The notes beneath the pieces were generated by a model. The model was not told the DNA's origin, searched no databases, and saw only the letters and a program-made list of their open reading frames with translations. 64,000 nt of DNA from Leptolyngbya sp. Cla-17 (GTDB taxonomy: Bacteria > Cyanobacteriota > Cyanobacteriia > Leptolyngbyales > Leptolyngbyaceae), in contig NZ_JAEVYN010000005.1 in the NCBI RefSeq assembly GCF_016807185.1, positions 62,001 through 126,000 of the forward strand. The letters are read 5' to 3'. Of the stretch, positions 54,541 through 64,000 are shown piece after piece. A program made the position numbers and the translations under genes. How positions within the stretch are numbered: the stretch's first letter is position 1; each line of letters starts with the position of its first letter.

Positions 54541-55694
54541 ATACCAATTTAAATAGTTTCAATGACAGATAGTGCATTGAGGATAAAGGGGTAGCCCGTG
54601 AGAGAAGCAATCACTTGAGGGGTTAACTGGGATAAGAGTTGATCTACTCTGGATTGCAGTTGGTCAAGCGTTTTGAACGAAACCCACTTGAGATCCGCCT
54701 TGAGATATTCCCATAGCCTCTCAATTGGATTTAACTCCGGACAGTAAGGCGGTTGGAACACCAGGATAATGTTCTGTGGCACAATCAACGCTTTGCCTTT
54801 GTGGAACCGTCCGTTATCCACTTGCAGGATATTGAGACTATCGGGGTAAGCCTTGGAGAACTCATCCAAGAAGCATTGGTAGCACTCGGTATCGACATGG
54901 GAGAACTGCCAGAAAAAGGATTCTCCGGTGGCAGGTTCCACAGCGCCATAGAGCCAGAATGCTTTGAACACCCGTTGCCATGAGCCAATGGGTTTCACTC
55001 CAAAGGCTGTAATCAAACGCCCGATAATGGTATGCAGCCCAAAGCGGCTCTCATCCCCAGCAAAATAGCGAATAGGTCGTTTATCCTGGCGCACTTGCCG
55101 AGCGTATTGGCTCAACAAATCGAGGTCGTCTGCAAGGTTTGCTTAAATGCCTCTCGTTGTGCTCGGTTCTGCTTGAGGTGTTGGGGACGAGCCACTTTTA
55201 GCTTGGCTTTGAGCCGATAACGGGTCATCTGGTAGACCGCATGATACTGGGCTTCTATTCCTAAACTCTCCAAGAGCCACTGCTGCACCTCCCCATAGCT
55301 GTCAAACCCATTGTCCGGTTCCTGCAATCGCTTTGCTAAGGCAACTTCTGCCCACATTGGAATCATCCGGTTGCCTCCTCCTGGCGTTGGCTTGACCACC
55401 AGCAATGCCTCTAATCCTTGTGCTCGATACAGCGCTAACCACTTTTGCACCGTGCCTCGATGCCTGCCAATTGCAACCGCGATCTGGCTGATGCTCGGTG
55501 CTTGCGCTCGTTTGAGCCAGTACAACACTTGCAATCGTTCTTTAACTATCGGCTGTTCAACCGTTCGCAAGCGGGTGCCTAACTCCTCGAGACTTTCTTT
55601 AATTACGATTGCGCTGACACCAGCCATGATTAGACTCTCACCTCTACATTCCTCAGTTTATCTGATCTGTAACTACTCCAATTTAATTTGGTAT
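54541..55694 (-). mobile_element. IS630-family element (two-frame type), copy 1
   Basis: Ends ATACCAATTTAAAT and the complement ATTTAATTTGGTAT are inverted repeats next to TA. A second copy of the same element type, diverged in sequence, lies at 57947-59094. Confidence 0.8.
54549..55627 (-). CDS. IS630-family transposase, frames joined by -1 shift, copy 1
   Basis: The first frame (55627-55112) has the HTH (LKRAQAPSISQIAVAIGRHR) and winged helix. The second (to 54549) has the DDE core: YFAGDESRFGLHT, LNILQVDNGRFHK, PPYCPELNPIERLWEYLK. They overlap by 7 nt. Continuity (FKQ then NLADDLDLLSQYAR) needs a -1 shift around TTTAAGCAAACC. Copy 2 has the same arrangement at the same site, arguing for programmed frameshifting. 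Confidence 0.8.
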
Positions 55695-55742
55695 TAGAAC
55701 AGCGTGACCATGAGTCCAGTCTGATTTGACCCTCGCTGCGTT

Positions 55743-56908
55743 ATACGGAATTGAGTAGGGGAGTATCATTTAGCAAGATGAAAAAGGTACTCTGTCCATG
55801 CCTCGACCCCGCACTCAAATTAGCCCTCATCTAGACTACGCAGATCTAACTCAGCGGTATGTTCAGTGCCAAGATGCTGGCGAGAAAAACCGTTGGTTGG
55901 TGATTCGATTGCTCAGTCATCCAAAGACTCCGATGAGCATCGAACAAACCGCTGAGATTTGTGGACTCAGTTGTAGTGGAGTGCGGAAAATTGCCCGTCG
56001 CTACAACGCCGAGGGTGCGGTCGGACTAGTCAATCGGCAACGCTTGAACCCTGGGGGCAATCGGTTGGCTTTAAGTGATGAACAGCAACGGCTATTGCGG
56101 CAACGCTTACAGAGTGCCCCGGATGATGGCGGACTCTGGAGTGGACCGAAAGTTGGGGAGTATATCGAAACCTACTTTGGCATTTGCTTACACCCCTCAA
56201 CAGCCTGGAAGTATCTACGACGTTTGGGGTTGAGCTTGCAGGTGCCGCGTCCGGTGCATCATCAAAGCGCAACCCTTGAGCAGCAAGCAGAGTTCAAAGC
56301 AGGATTAGCAGGTCATGTGGCGTGGTTGCGCTCGTTGTTTCCCAATCGGGAGATTGTAATTTGGGCGGAAGACGAAGCTCGATTAGGCTTGCAACCCATT
56401 GTCAGGCGGGTTTGGGCACCCATAGGAGAACGCCCATCAGCGCATCATTCTCGCCGCTATCAATGGGTCTACACCTATGGTTTTGTCCATCCTGCCACTG
56501 GAGCGAGCTACTTCCTTTTATTGCCCCGTGCCAATGTCTCCATGATGCAGATGGCGTTAGAGCTATTTGCGGCTCAGGTCAATCCCCATCGTCAGCAGTT
56601 GATCATTCTATTGGTTGATCAGGCCGCGTGGCATATGAGCCAAAAACTTCAGGTGCCCCCGGCATTTTCTTCTACCCGCTATTGCCCTATACCCTCCAAC
56701 TGCAACCCACTGAATGTGTCTGGTCTTTGCTGCGCGAAGCAATCGCTAATCAAGTGTTTGACAATCTTGATGCTTTAGAGGATGTCTTAGTCAAGCGGTG
56801 CCAATGGTTGATGCAGCATCCTGTGATAGTTCAAGGCAAAGTGGGCTTTGATTGGATTCAAGCAATTTAATCTGGTCAAAAAGTACTGCCTTCCGCAATT
56901 CCGTATTA
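55743..56908 (+). mobile_element. IS630-family element, second copy of the 16.3-kb element
   Basis: The ends TACGGAATTG...GGGGAGTATCATTTAG and CTGCCTTCCGCAATTCCGTA match the copy at 16253-17413. It lies against the duplicated 177-aa gene and removed that gene's start. Confidence 0.8.
55798..56870 (+). pseudogene. IS630-family transposase, frameshifted copy
   Basis: It is ~93% identical in protein to the intact 357-aa transposase at 16285. At ~56660 the frame is lost after KLQVPP and resumes one frame away as GIFFYPLLPYTLQLQPTECV, caused by an altered run of C residues. The catalytic E lies after the break, so the copy is probably inactive. Confidence 0.85.
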
Positions 56909-57325
56909 GAACGGCTTAGCCAGGTTCGAGACCGAGCCGCCGCCATCTCTACCGAACAGGAACTCAAGAAACTAGACGCTGAGAAAGTCGCTGCTGAAGC
57001 TAAAACCGCTGATATGCGCCTGATGAAGGGCTGTAGCACCTTCCTGGTATCTGCCAGCAATGCCACCAAATTTGGCAACGTTTACCCCGGTGGAAAAGTG
57101 GTTAATCCTGCGACTGGGTTAAGCCTCGCACCCGGTTCCGTGGTCTGTGATAACCAGGGCGGCACCGCCGTGATGGCAGATATAGGCGGCAGCGGTATTG
57201 CCATGACCGACATTGCCATTACTCAAGACTTCCAGCTCGTGCGAAAAGCGATGGACCTGCACGGCATCAACCCGCAAGCAGGCGATGGGCGCATCGGAGG
57301 GGCGAATGCCCGACTTCAACACTAA
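56907..57325 (+). pseudogene. truncated duplicate of the 177-aa membrane-protein gene
   Basis: From LERLSQVRDRAAAISTEQEL onward it matches residues ~38-177 of the protein at 50413-50946, with few changes. The first 37 residues, including the membrane helix, are absent; the IS630 end sits exactly at the break. Nucleotide similarity continues past the stop to ~57344. A frame fused to the IS end (from 56852) remains open but lacks a native start. Confidence 0.75.
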
Positions 57326-57556
57326 TTATTCAGCCTAACTATGTGGGGACTTTTTCGCAGATCAAACTGAAACCCCTGCCCTATAAGGGGTCTGAATTTA
57401 GTAGAAAATCTTACTATTTTTTAACAATTATGTGTCAAATCCAGAAAGGCTTTAGTAAAGCCTAAAAAAGCATTTAAATATAACTCTGGCTTTTGTGACA
57501 GTGCCTAAAAGGTTGATTCTTGCGTTGAATTTGTGTCAGAACTAGGAGGCAGTAAG

Positions 57557-57865
57557 ATGGTTAAATCTGGTCGCGGCGGTGCTAGAGCGGGTGGCGGGCG
57601 TCCTTCACCCTGGAACCATGAGCCGACTCGAACGGTGCGCATTCCAGAAGTTTTTGCGGCAACCGTTTTAGAGATTGTGAAAAAGCTCGACAACGGTTGC
57701 GGAGATATTGTGGTGGTTAATCCTACATCCTTAAAAGTTAACCAGCAGGTGAAGAAGAACCAGGTAACTTCACCGCCACCCCGCAAATATGTCCACTCTG
57801 GGCATAAGGTTTTACGAGTGAAGGAGCTAGTGCAATTTCTCGAAGCTTATCTAGAGGGGGACTGA
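57557..57865 (+). CDS. small basic DNA-binding-like hypothetical protein
   Basis: 102 aa from ATG 57557, preceded by AGGAGGC; an upstream start (57533) is less likely. The Gly/Arg-rich N-terminus (GRGGARAGGGRPSPW) is followed by TRTVRIPEVFAATVLEIVKK, a ribbon-helix-helix-like 'RIP' segment. Such short proteins are common in cyanobacterial accessory DNA. Function unknown. Confidence 0.5.
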   Translation: MVKSGRGGARAGGGRPSPWNHEPTRTVRIPEVFAATVLEIVKKLDNGCGDIVVVNPTSLKVNQQVKKNQVTSPPPRKYVHSGHKVLRVKELVQFLEAYLEGD

Positions 57866-57946
57866 CCTTGAGCATCGAGCAAAACTTAACGAGCAAAGTT
57901 AGGGCCGAGCGAGTAATGTTTTTTTTGCATAACCAACGGCGTGCTC

Positions 57947-59094
57947 ATACCAATTTAAACAGTATTCAAGGCAGATAGGGCATCCAGGATAAAGGAATAA
58001 CCTGTGAGAGAAGCAATTACTTGTGGTGTTAACTCAGCCAGGAGTTGATCGATTTTGACTTGTAGTTGGTCGAGCGTTTTGAACGCAGCCCACTTCAAAC
58101 TTGCCTTGAGATGTTCCCACAACCTCTCAATAGGATTTAGCTCAGGGCAGTAAGGCGGTTGGAATAACAAGATGATGTTCTCTGGCACCACCAACGCTTT
58201 ACCCTTGTGAAACCGCCCGTTATCCACTTGCAAGACGTTCAGACTATCCGGATAAGCGTTGGAAAATTCATTCAAGAATCGTTGATAACACTCGGTATCA
58301 ACATGAGAAAATTGCAGAAAAAAGGACTCTCCCGTGGCAGGTTCAACCGCCCCGTAGAGCCAGAACGCTTTGAACAACCACTGCCACTGCCCAATCGGTT
58401 TGATGCCACACGCCGTGATCAATCGTCCCATCAGAGTATGCAGTCCAAAACGACTCTCATCCTGAGCAAAATAGCGAATGGGACGTTCATCCTGCCCCCG
58501 GTGGCGAGCATACTGACTCAGCAAGCTGAGGTCGCCCTTGAGGTTTGCTTAAAAGCAGATCGCTGTTCACTATCCTGCTGGCAATTTTGAGGACGAGCAA
58601 CCTTTAGCTTGGCTTTGAGCCGATAGCGGGTCATTTGGTAGACCGCGTGATACTCCGCTTCTACTCCCAAGGTTTCTGCCAACCACTGTTGTACTGCTCC
58701 ATAACTTTGAAAGCCGTGTCTCTGTCGTAACCGCTTTGCCAAAGCATCCTCTGCCCATTGGGGTATCACTCGCACTCCCCCCGGCGATTTCTTGATTTCT
58801 AGCATCGCCCCCACTCCTCCAGTGCGATACATCAATAGCCAGCTTTGCACCGTGTTTCGATGTTTCCCGACCGCTTTGGCAATCGCACTAATGCTCGGCG
58901 CATTCTCTTGTTTCAACCAGTAGAGCACTTGCAATCGTTCTTTAGCGCTTGGCGTTTCGGCTTGCCGCAACTGTTGAGCTAAGTCATCCAAACTTTCTTT
59001 CACGTCTATTGACGTTACACCTGCCATGACTAGACTCTCCAAACAACTCCGCTCAGTCTAGTCCATTTGCCGCTTACTCAATTTAAATTGGTAT
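57947..59094 (-). mobile_element. IS630-family element (two-frame type), copy 2
   Basis: Inverted ends ATACCAATTTAAA and TTTAAATTGGTAT. Same layout as copy 1, with clear sequence divergence. Confidence 0.8.
57955..59042 (-). CDS. IS630-family transposase, frames joined by -1 shift, copy 2
   Basis: The HTH frame (59042-58518: LKQENAPSISAIAKAVGKHR) overlaps the DDE frame (58524-57955: YFAQDESRFGLHT, LNVLQVDNGRFHK, PPYCPELNPIERLWEHLK) by 7 nt, exactly as in copy 1. FKQ is followed in the -1 frame by NLKGDLSLLSQ. The shared TTTAAGCAAACCT is the likely shift region, although it is not a textbook X-XXY-YYZ heptamer. Confidence 0.8.
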
Positions 59095-59842
59095 CAGTTT
59101 TCCTGCAGCTGTAACTTAAAGCATAAGAGGAACCGGTCAGCTGACAGTAAAACACTGCCTGACTGCTCAAACAACGCCTGGATGAATTGCTCCAGTCGCT
59201 CCGTTCACCCCACTGGTACAAGCCCTTCTTGTGCTGACTGCCACCTTTGAGGTGGTTAGTCCAAACGCCGTCCAAAGTCTGAAGGCGTGAAGGCGATCAA
59301 AACTCAAAACTTAGACCTGAAAGTACTTTCAACCGTTCTTAAGGCCACTGGGTTCATTGCACCCCCCAGCAGAAGGGCAAGCAGGAGCATCGGTGTTTCT
59401 GCCGTTGTAACAGTTTGGGAGTCATTCAAAGGGGTAGGGTGATCGACAGATTGGCTGATCTGATGAATGTATCAAATGTCAACTACATTAGGCTCTTCCG
59501 AGCTTTTGGTGATCAATAATGACACAGCGAACTATGCTTGCTTAGCTTTGCACAAATTTTTTGCAGATTAATTGGGATATGGTTAGTCGCCCGTCTGGCT
59601 TAGTCTAACCATACGCAATTCACTATAACTTTTAGAGTTTTCACCCCTCTCAAACTCTGATAACCCTTATTAGCAAATCAGTAGCGCAGAATTATTCTCT
59701 GCCGATTCCGAAATTTTTCGGATGAAAATCTGCTTTGAAAGGTGCTAGCAAATGATGGTTCAGCCTCTTTCACAACACTGTAGCGAAGCTAGGTCATCTG
59801 CTGTGCTGCCCACTGATTGAGATCTTGACGGTTAATGGCGGT
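59095..59842. other. degenerate spacer with displaced vWA tail
   Basis: No intact gene. On the minus strand ~59100-59280 reads DGVWTNHLKGGSQHKKGLYQ then, after a frame change, FIQALFEQSGSVLLSADRF, a broken ORF of unknown family. A 20-mer, GGCTTAGTCTAACCATACGC (59603-59622), is the complement of the one at 17502. Positions 59789-59842 hold the original 3' end of the vWA gene. Confidence 0.45.
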
Positions 59843-60744
59843 GGTAGTGCACTAAAGGATTGTGGGGTAGGTAACGACATCCTGCCAGGTCCAAGGCTGC
59901 TCAGCCAGTTTTGCTCGTTGAGCCGCAGTTGTTTTGAATCGACTATGCCGCCAAATCCAATTGAAATAGCTGACTACTAAGCGTGTTGTCACTTTCGTTT
60001 GCTCCCACCGTTTGCCGAACTTGTTTTGCCTGCGGTGCCATCGAGCAGTTTGTTGTCGGACGATGCCGTTGGTTCGCTCTAAGCGCTGCGTTTTGTCTTT
60101 GCCAACATAGTGCAGAATTTCAGGCGGAAGGACTCGTTCATAGCCTCCCCAGTCATCACTGTTCCACTGTTTGCAAGCCGTTTTTCCCTGTGTACTAATT
60201 ACCAATTCCTCAATAAGTTCGTCTGTATGCTTGCCCACTCGTGCCGCTAAAATCAGTCCACTGGAGTCCGCTAAACTCAGACCTATCCAGCAGTCTCCCA
60301 CTTCTAATTCATTGGAAAGACATTGCTTCTGTTTTTTTGCACGAAAGACCACATCTCATCCGCACTCACCTCTGCGGTTGCCACTTGCTTGACCTGGTCG
60401 TTATGAATTAGCTGAGCCTTGGCACTCGATGCCCGAACAATACTGACCACGGTGTTGTATGCCAAGCCTGTAATTCGGCTAATCCCTCGTAAGCTGCTGC
60501 CCTCACTATGAGCTTGTAGCACCTGCTGAACTTGTTCCGGACTCACTCGTCGCCAGTAGTACAGCGTGTCAAAGCTCTCACAGAAGGTTTGCTGGCAGTG
60601 AGGGCAGAAATAGCGTTGGTGTCCATTGGGCAGCTTGCCATGCTTATGACACTTAGGATGACCACAAAGTCGGCATTCCATAGCTTCTTGAGGGGAAAGA
60701 ATTGATCCTACTTTACCAAGCCCACAATCCTTTAACGCACAATC
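59843..60744 (-). mobile_element. IS1-family element with 8-bp target duplication
   Basis: Inverted ends GGTAGTGCACTAAAGGATTG and GATTGTGCGTTAAAGGATTG (complement strand). The 902-bp element is flanked by ATGGCGGT at 59835-59842 and again at 60745-60752, a perfect 8-bp duplication. It is inserted near the 3' end of the vWA gene. Confidence 0.9.
59852..60681 (-). CDS. IS1-family transposase (InsA/InsB' by -1 frameshift)
   Basis: The first frame (60681-60304) is InsA-like with a zinc finger (CRLCGHPKCHKHG, YFCPHCQQTFC) and HTH. The second (60352-59852) is the catalytic part (CWIGLSLADSSGLI, WNSDDWGGYERVLPP, RLERTNGIVRQQTARWHRRQ). The overlap contains a canonical slippery heptamer A-AAA-AAC in the zero frame (CAA AAA AAC), so a fusion transposase is made by -1 shifting as in IS1. 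It appears intact. Confidence 0.9.
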
Positions 60745-61871
60745 ATGGCGGTTGCCATCAGATCGGGGAAGCGATCGGGCGTACAGGCAAACGCAGGAAT
60801 ACCCAGAGATGCCATGAATTGAGTGTTGCTATGGTCATAGCAGGGCGCACCATCATCATTGAGTGCCAGCAGGGTGATGAATTGAATTCCTGAAGCAACG
60901 AGGTTACTGACGCGCTTTCGCATTTCATCCTGGTTACCCCCCTCGTACAGGTCACTAATCAACACGAGGATCGTATCCTGTGGTTGACGAATGAGTCCTT
61001 GACAGTAAGCGAGTGCCTGATTGATGTCAGTGCCGCCGCCTAGCTGAGTGCCAAATAAAACCTCAACGGGATCTTGCAGCAAGTCAGTCAGGTCAACCAC
61101 TGCCGTATCGAACACAACCATATGGGTTTGCACTGCCGGAAGGGACGCTAAGACAGCACTAAAAATTCCGGCATAAACAACAGAGGTTGCCATTGAACCA
61201 CTCTGATCCACACAAAGAATGATGTTTCGCAGGGCAGAACGTTTGCGTCCAAAGCCGATCCGAGTTTCGGGAATGATGGTGCGGTAAGCAGGCTGATAGT
61301 GTTTCAGGTTGGCGCGAATTGTACGATGCCAATCAATTTCATGATGACGGGGACGACGGTTGCGCATGGAACGATTAAGGCTACCCAAAATTGCCTGCCG
61401 AGTCGGATTTTCAAGTTTGCGGATCAGATCTTCAACGACTCGTCTGACCACAATTCGAGCAGTTTCTTTTGTCTTACCGGGCATGACTCCACTCAGAGAC
61501 AGCAGGTTAGAAACGAGATGTACATCAGGTTCTACTGCCTCCAGCAGTTCTGGTTCCAATAACATTTGGCGCAGGTTCAGCCGATTCAAGGCATCTTGCT
61601 GCATCACTTTTACAACAGAAGTGGGGAAGTAGGTGCGAATATCACCCAACCAACGCGCCACTTTGGGAGAAGAAGCCCCCAGTCCACCTTGACGATCGCC
61701 ATCGTAAAGCGCACTCAACGTCTGATCGATCGCTTGGTCTGCTCCTGCCAAACTAAAGCTGTCACCTCCTATGCCATTGCCGTTCGTTGAACCGCAAATG
61801 CCATCCGCTGCGCCACCACCGAGGATGAGCCGCCAGCGTCTCAATCGTTCTGTTGAAGGAGAGTCTGTCAT
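60732..61871 (-). CDS. von Willebrand factor A domain protein, C-terminus replaced by IS1
   Basis: A 379-aa protein whose C-terminal ~160 residues are a vWA domain with a complete MIDAS start, DQSGS (D222, S224, S226), and later GGGTDINQAL and LISDLYEGG. The N-terminal ~200 residues are helical and Gly-rich at the start. It overlaps the DUF5682 gene by 4 bp. vWA proteins paired with DUF5682 occur in MoxR-type ATPase clusters believed to act as metal-dependent scaffolds or chaperones. The last codons MIVR-stop come from the IS1 end; the native tail (INRQDLNQWAAQQMT) is stranded beyond the element. Confidence 0.85.
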   Translation of the reverse strand: MTDSPSTERLRRWRLILGGGAADGICGSTNGNGIGGDSFSLAGADQAIDQTLSALYDGDRQGGLGASSPKVARWLGDIRTYFPTSVVKVMQQDALNRLNLRQMLLEPELLEAVEPDVHLVSNLLSLSGVMPGKTKETARIVVRRVVEDLIRKLENPTRQAILGSLNRSMRNRRPRHHEIDWHRTIRANLKHYQPAYRTIIPETRIGFGRKRSALRNIILCVDQSGSMATSVVYAGIFSAVLASLPAVQTHMVVFDTAVVDLTDLLQDPVEVLFGTQLGGGTDINQALAYCQGLIRQPQDTILVLISDLYEGGNQDEMRKRVSNLVASGIQFITLLALNDDGAPCYDHSNTQFMASLGIPAFACTPDRFPDLMATAMIVR

Positions 61872-64000
61872 GGTGCAATACCAAGTAATTGGGCAACGAG
61901 TGGGAGAACGGTATCGGCGCGATCGCTATCAAACGAACCTGCTTTGACGAATACAGGGGTATGACTATTTCCCTGCCGAACTCGCTCTCCCATCTGACGA
62001 CGTTCAGGGGCAGCGAAGGTAGAAAAGGTGCGACGCAACAGCGGCAAAATTGTAGTAAACGTCTCACTTGATAGCTGAGTCACCCAGTCGTCTAAAACTT
62101 GCCAAAGCGTTGAGTTATGGAGCAGCAACAACCCACTGCCTGCCAAAAAGCCTTCAATCCAGGTGGCAGCTTGAGCCGGTTCGCTGGCAGTTGAGAGTGC
62201 TAATCCCAGTCGTCGTGCCGTAGCTTCTGGCTGCAAAACTCCGGCTTCAAAGAGTAGGCGACAGCAGCGCCCCGCGACCAGTCCATGTAACTCCTGCTGG
62301 TCTACCAGTTGAAGAAGAACCTGTTGCCACATTTCCAATGCATCTGGTTGTTGAAGGATCGCGATCGCTCCATTCATGTCGTTCACCTGCTGATGCATTT
62401 GGGTTGCCGCATCATCGTCCAGAGAAGCCGCAGCAAGCGGTAGACCAATGCAAACGCGAGTGATCAGCCCACTAACGATATGCTCAACCGTTGTCGTTTC
62501 AAACTGGCGTACTGTACCGTAGCGCATCACATTGACTAGAGGCGGCAAAGCATTCATCAGATGTGCCATATCGCTTGCCAGAGCCGCTTCTGATTCAAGA
62601 CAGCGCATCAGGTGGACGATCGCCTGGGGGAGGTTTGCCAGCAGGGTTTGATCAATCAGCTTCGTGAGGTCAGGTAGGTTGGCTTGATTGGCGCGATCAC
62701 ATGTCCAGGTCGTGGCAGCCGTTTCAATCGTATTGCCCCAGATGCCTGCTTCAATCAAGTGAATGGCAAACTCTGGTTGCCACTGGAGCTGCCAGGATTC
62801 GCGGAAGGTGCCTTTCGTGTTACCTGTGGACTGTTGCCGTCCCCAAGGAATCTGCAATAGGTTGAGCCGATGTAACAGGTGTGATCGCTCTAAATCTAGA
62901 GGCTTACGAAGATCCAGATCCAGCGTTGTTTCGGTTGCTGCTGGTTTAAGCCGCAGTCGCTTCTGCTGTCGCTGCAAATCCTGCTGTAGAGGAATCATGG
63001 GGGTTTCGGCAGGCACCTTACCCAATCGTTCACCCACAATGAGCTGCTGCTGAATCAACTGCATGGGCAGTGCATCACCAAAACAAAGAACCGTCTGGGT
63101 TGCTTCGTTCAATTCAGGAAGACCCGGAAGGGGGCGATTGCGCAATGCTGCTAATGTTTCCGCTAATCGAACCGCTTCAATGACGCTGGCGGAAGAGGCA
63201 TCTAGGTCTTGTTTTCGTAACAGTCGAGCAACCTTCGTCATCCAGCGAATTGAGGTGTGGAAGGGAGTGAGGATTGAGAGTTGGGGGTTGGGGGTTGGGT
63301 TAGCTGGTGAATCTGTTTCCCATCCCCTATCCCCTATCCCCCGTCCCCTATTCCCCATTTCCCACAAATGCTGATACCAACCAGGAGATGCAATTCCTGC
63401 TCCGTAGCCACTGCTAATCGTCAATCGTCCATATGTCCAGGGAACCCAGGTCGCTTCAACCTTAAGTTTTGGGAGTCCCTTTAGCAGGGCAACATCTTCT
63501 GTGGCGCATGGCATCGTCGCCAAAGCAGGCGCGTGCCATGCGCCACAGACAACGGCAATTCGTTGAAAACCTTGCTTTTCTGCGTCGCGGATGGTCTTCC
63601 GCATGTAGGCTTCTCGATACGGTTCCAGTGGGGATTGGGAGGTGGGGGCTTGGGAGTGAGGATCAGTTTCTATGTGCGATCGCAGCACACTCATCGCTTC
63701 TAGAATGGCAGCAAACAACTCCGTGCTATCCTGCCGTTGTTCGACCAGATGTTCCCACCAACGTTCGCCATCGCTGTATCCTGCTGCTTGGGCAAGAAGG
63801 CTCAAGGGATCATCATAGGGATTAGGAATTGGGGGTTGGGGGAGTACTTTTGATGATTCTGTTTCGGCTTGCTCTCCATCCTCCGACGGCTGTTCTTGAT
63901 TCGCGAATTCCTGTTCCTTATCTTCCATTCCCATTGCAAGTCGATGAGTTTGGGGTAAATCCATGAACCGGACAGGAATCTGCTGAGTCAGCCCATAGTG
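61868..64000 (-). CDS. DUF5682-family protein (partial)
   Basis: The frame is open to the right edge: upstream of the ATG at 63964 the codons read HYGLTQQIPVRF, typical of the family, so the true start is outside. About 710 residues are visible. VVCGAWHAPAL is the GxxH-type motif of the TraB/ChaN-like fold used by DUF5682, and the middle holds a Pro/Ser-rich low-complexity insertion (63270-63360 in DNA) that may vary in length. The rest is helical. It is the upstream partner of the vWA gene (ATGA overlap). A MoxR-type AAA ATPase is expected further right. Confidence 0.8.
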   Translation of the reverse strand, partial: HYGLTQQIPVRFMDLPQTHRLAMGMEDKEQEFANQEQPSEDGEQAETESSKVLPQPPIPNPYDDPLSLLAQAAGYSDGERWWEHLVEQRQDSTELFAAILEAMSVLRSHIETDPHSQAPTSQSPLEPYREAYMRKTIRDAEKQGFQRIAVVCGAWHAPALATMPCATEDVALLKGLPKLKVEATWVPWTYGRLTISSGYGAGIASPGWYQHLWEMGNRGRGIGDRGWETDSPANPTPNPQLSILTPFHTSIRWMTKVARLLRKQDLDASSASVIEAVRLAETLAALRNRPLPGLPELNEATQTVLCFGDALPMQLIQQQLIVGERLGKVPAETPMIPLQQDLQRQQKRLRLKPAATETTLDLDLRKPLDLERSHLLHRLNLLQIPWGRQQSTGNTKGTFRESWQLQWQPEFAIHLIEAGIWGNTIETAATTWTCDRANQANLPDLTKLIDQTLLANLPQAIVHLMRCLESEAALASDMAHLMNALPPLVNVMRYGTVRQFETTTVEHIVSGLITRVCIGLPLAAASLDDDAATQMHQQVNDMNGAIAILQQPDALEMWQQVLLQLVDQQELHGLVAGRCCRLLFEAGVLQPEATARRLGLALSTASEPAQAATWIEGFLAGSGLLLLHNSTLWQVLDDWVTQLSSETFTTILPLLRRTFSTFAAPERRQMGERVRQGNSHTPVFVKAGSFDSDRADTVLPLVAQLLGIAP

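Noticed and set aside
1..64000. CRISPR arrays, tRNA or rRNA genes
   Set aside because: No regularly spaced direct repeats and no tRNA or rRNA sequence was recognised on reading; a covariance-model scan was not possible.

Overview
The window looks like accessory DNA from a filamentous-type cyanobacterium. Octamers matching the HIP1 sequence GCGATCGC are scattered through it. The insertion sequences are of kinds common in cyanobacteria. There is a cyanobacterial-style filamentous-haemagglutinin protein and a cyanobacterial-type contractile injection system. The genus cannot be fixed from the sequence alone. Housekeeping content is sparse (pyrC at 51.7-52.7 kb); most of the rest is mobile, defensive, secretory or plasmid-like.

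Layout. 0-8.4 kb: a graveyard of IS fragments and MITEs (IS1, IS4, IS66, IS701, IS630) around a few genes: a secreted beta-helix protein, an SGNH hydrolase, and broken GNAT, TetR and epimerase genes. 8.4-15.9 kb: a minus-strand stretch with three integron-type attC-like sites and no integrase. They bracket an orphan GC-rich gene and an ECF sigma/GST/YCII operon, and one lies 11 bp after the stop of a 1350-aa protein that joins HTH, four zinc-ribbon repeats, an SF2 helicase and an Rrp8-like methyltransferase. A fourth attC-like site follows the broken GNAT gene at 0.5 kb. 16.2-22.6 kb: an intact IS630 element, a TpsA-type haemagglutinin and a YhcG-type nuclease. 22.8-24.4 kb: parA-parB. 25.4-46.05 kb: an almost uninterrupted plus-strand extracellular/thylakoid-type contractile injection system (sheath, tube, baseplate, hub, spike, AAA ATPase, DUF4255 terminator, fibre-like proteins) with a DUF4157 cargo protein whose C-terminal part is GC-rich and looks imported. 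46.4-51.5 kb: a convergent primase-like replication protein and a run of small membrane or secreted genes of plasmid character. 51.7-57.9 kb: pyrC, hypotheticals, IS630 copies and a truncated duplicate of one plasmid-type gene. 58-64 kb: further IS630 and IS1 elements, then a vWA/DUF5682 pair running off the right edge, with the vWA gene clipped by the IS1 insertion.

How it fits together. The injection-system genes form one transcriptional block whose order (sheath, tube, DUF4255, AAA, cargo, adaptor/LysM, hub, spike, gp25, J, I, fibres) gives a nearly complete particle. A partition system on one side and a primase-like protein on the other suggest that 22.8-51.5 kb is, or came from, a plasmid or integrative element. 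The attC-flanked stretch is a separate gene-capture locus. The least explained genes are the helicase-Rrp8 fusion, the 229-aa cassette gene, the DUF4157 cargo C-terminus and the five-gene cluster at 49.1-51.5 kb.
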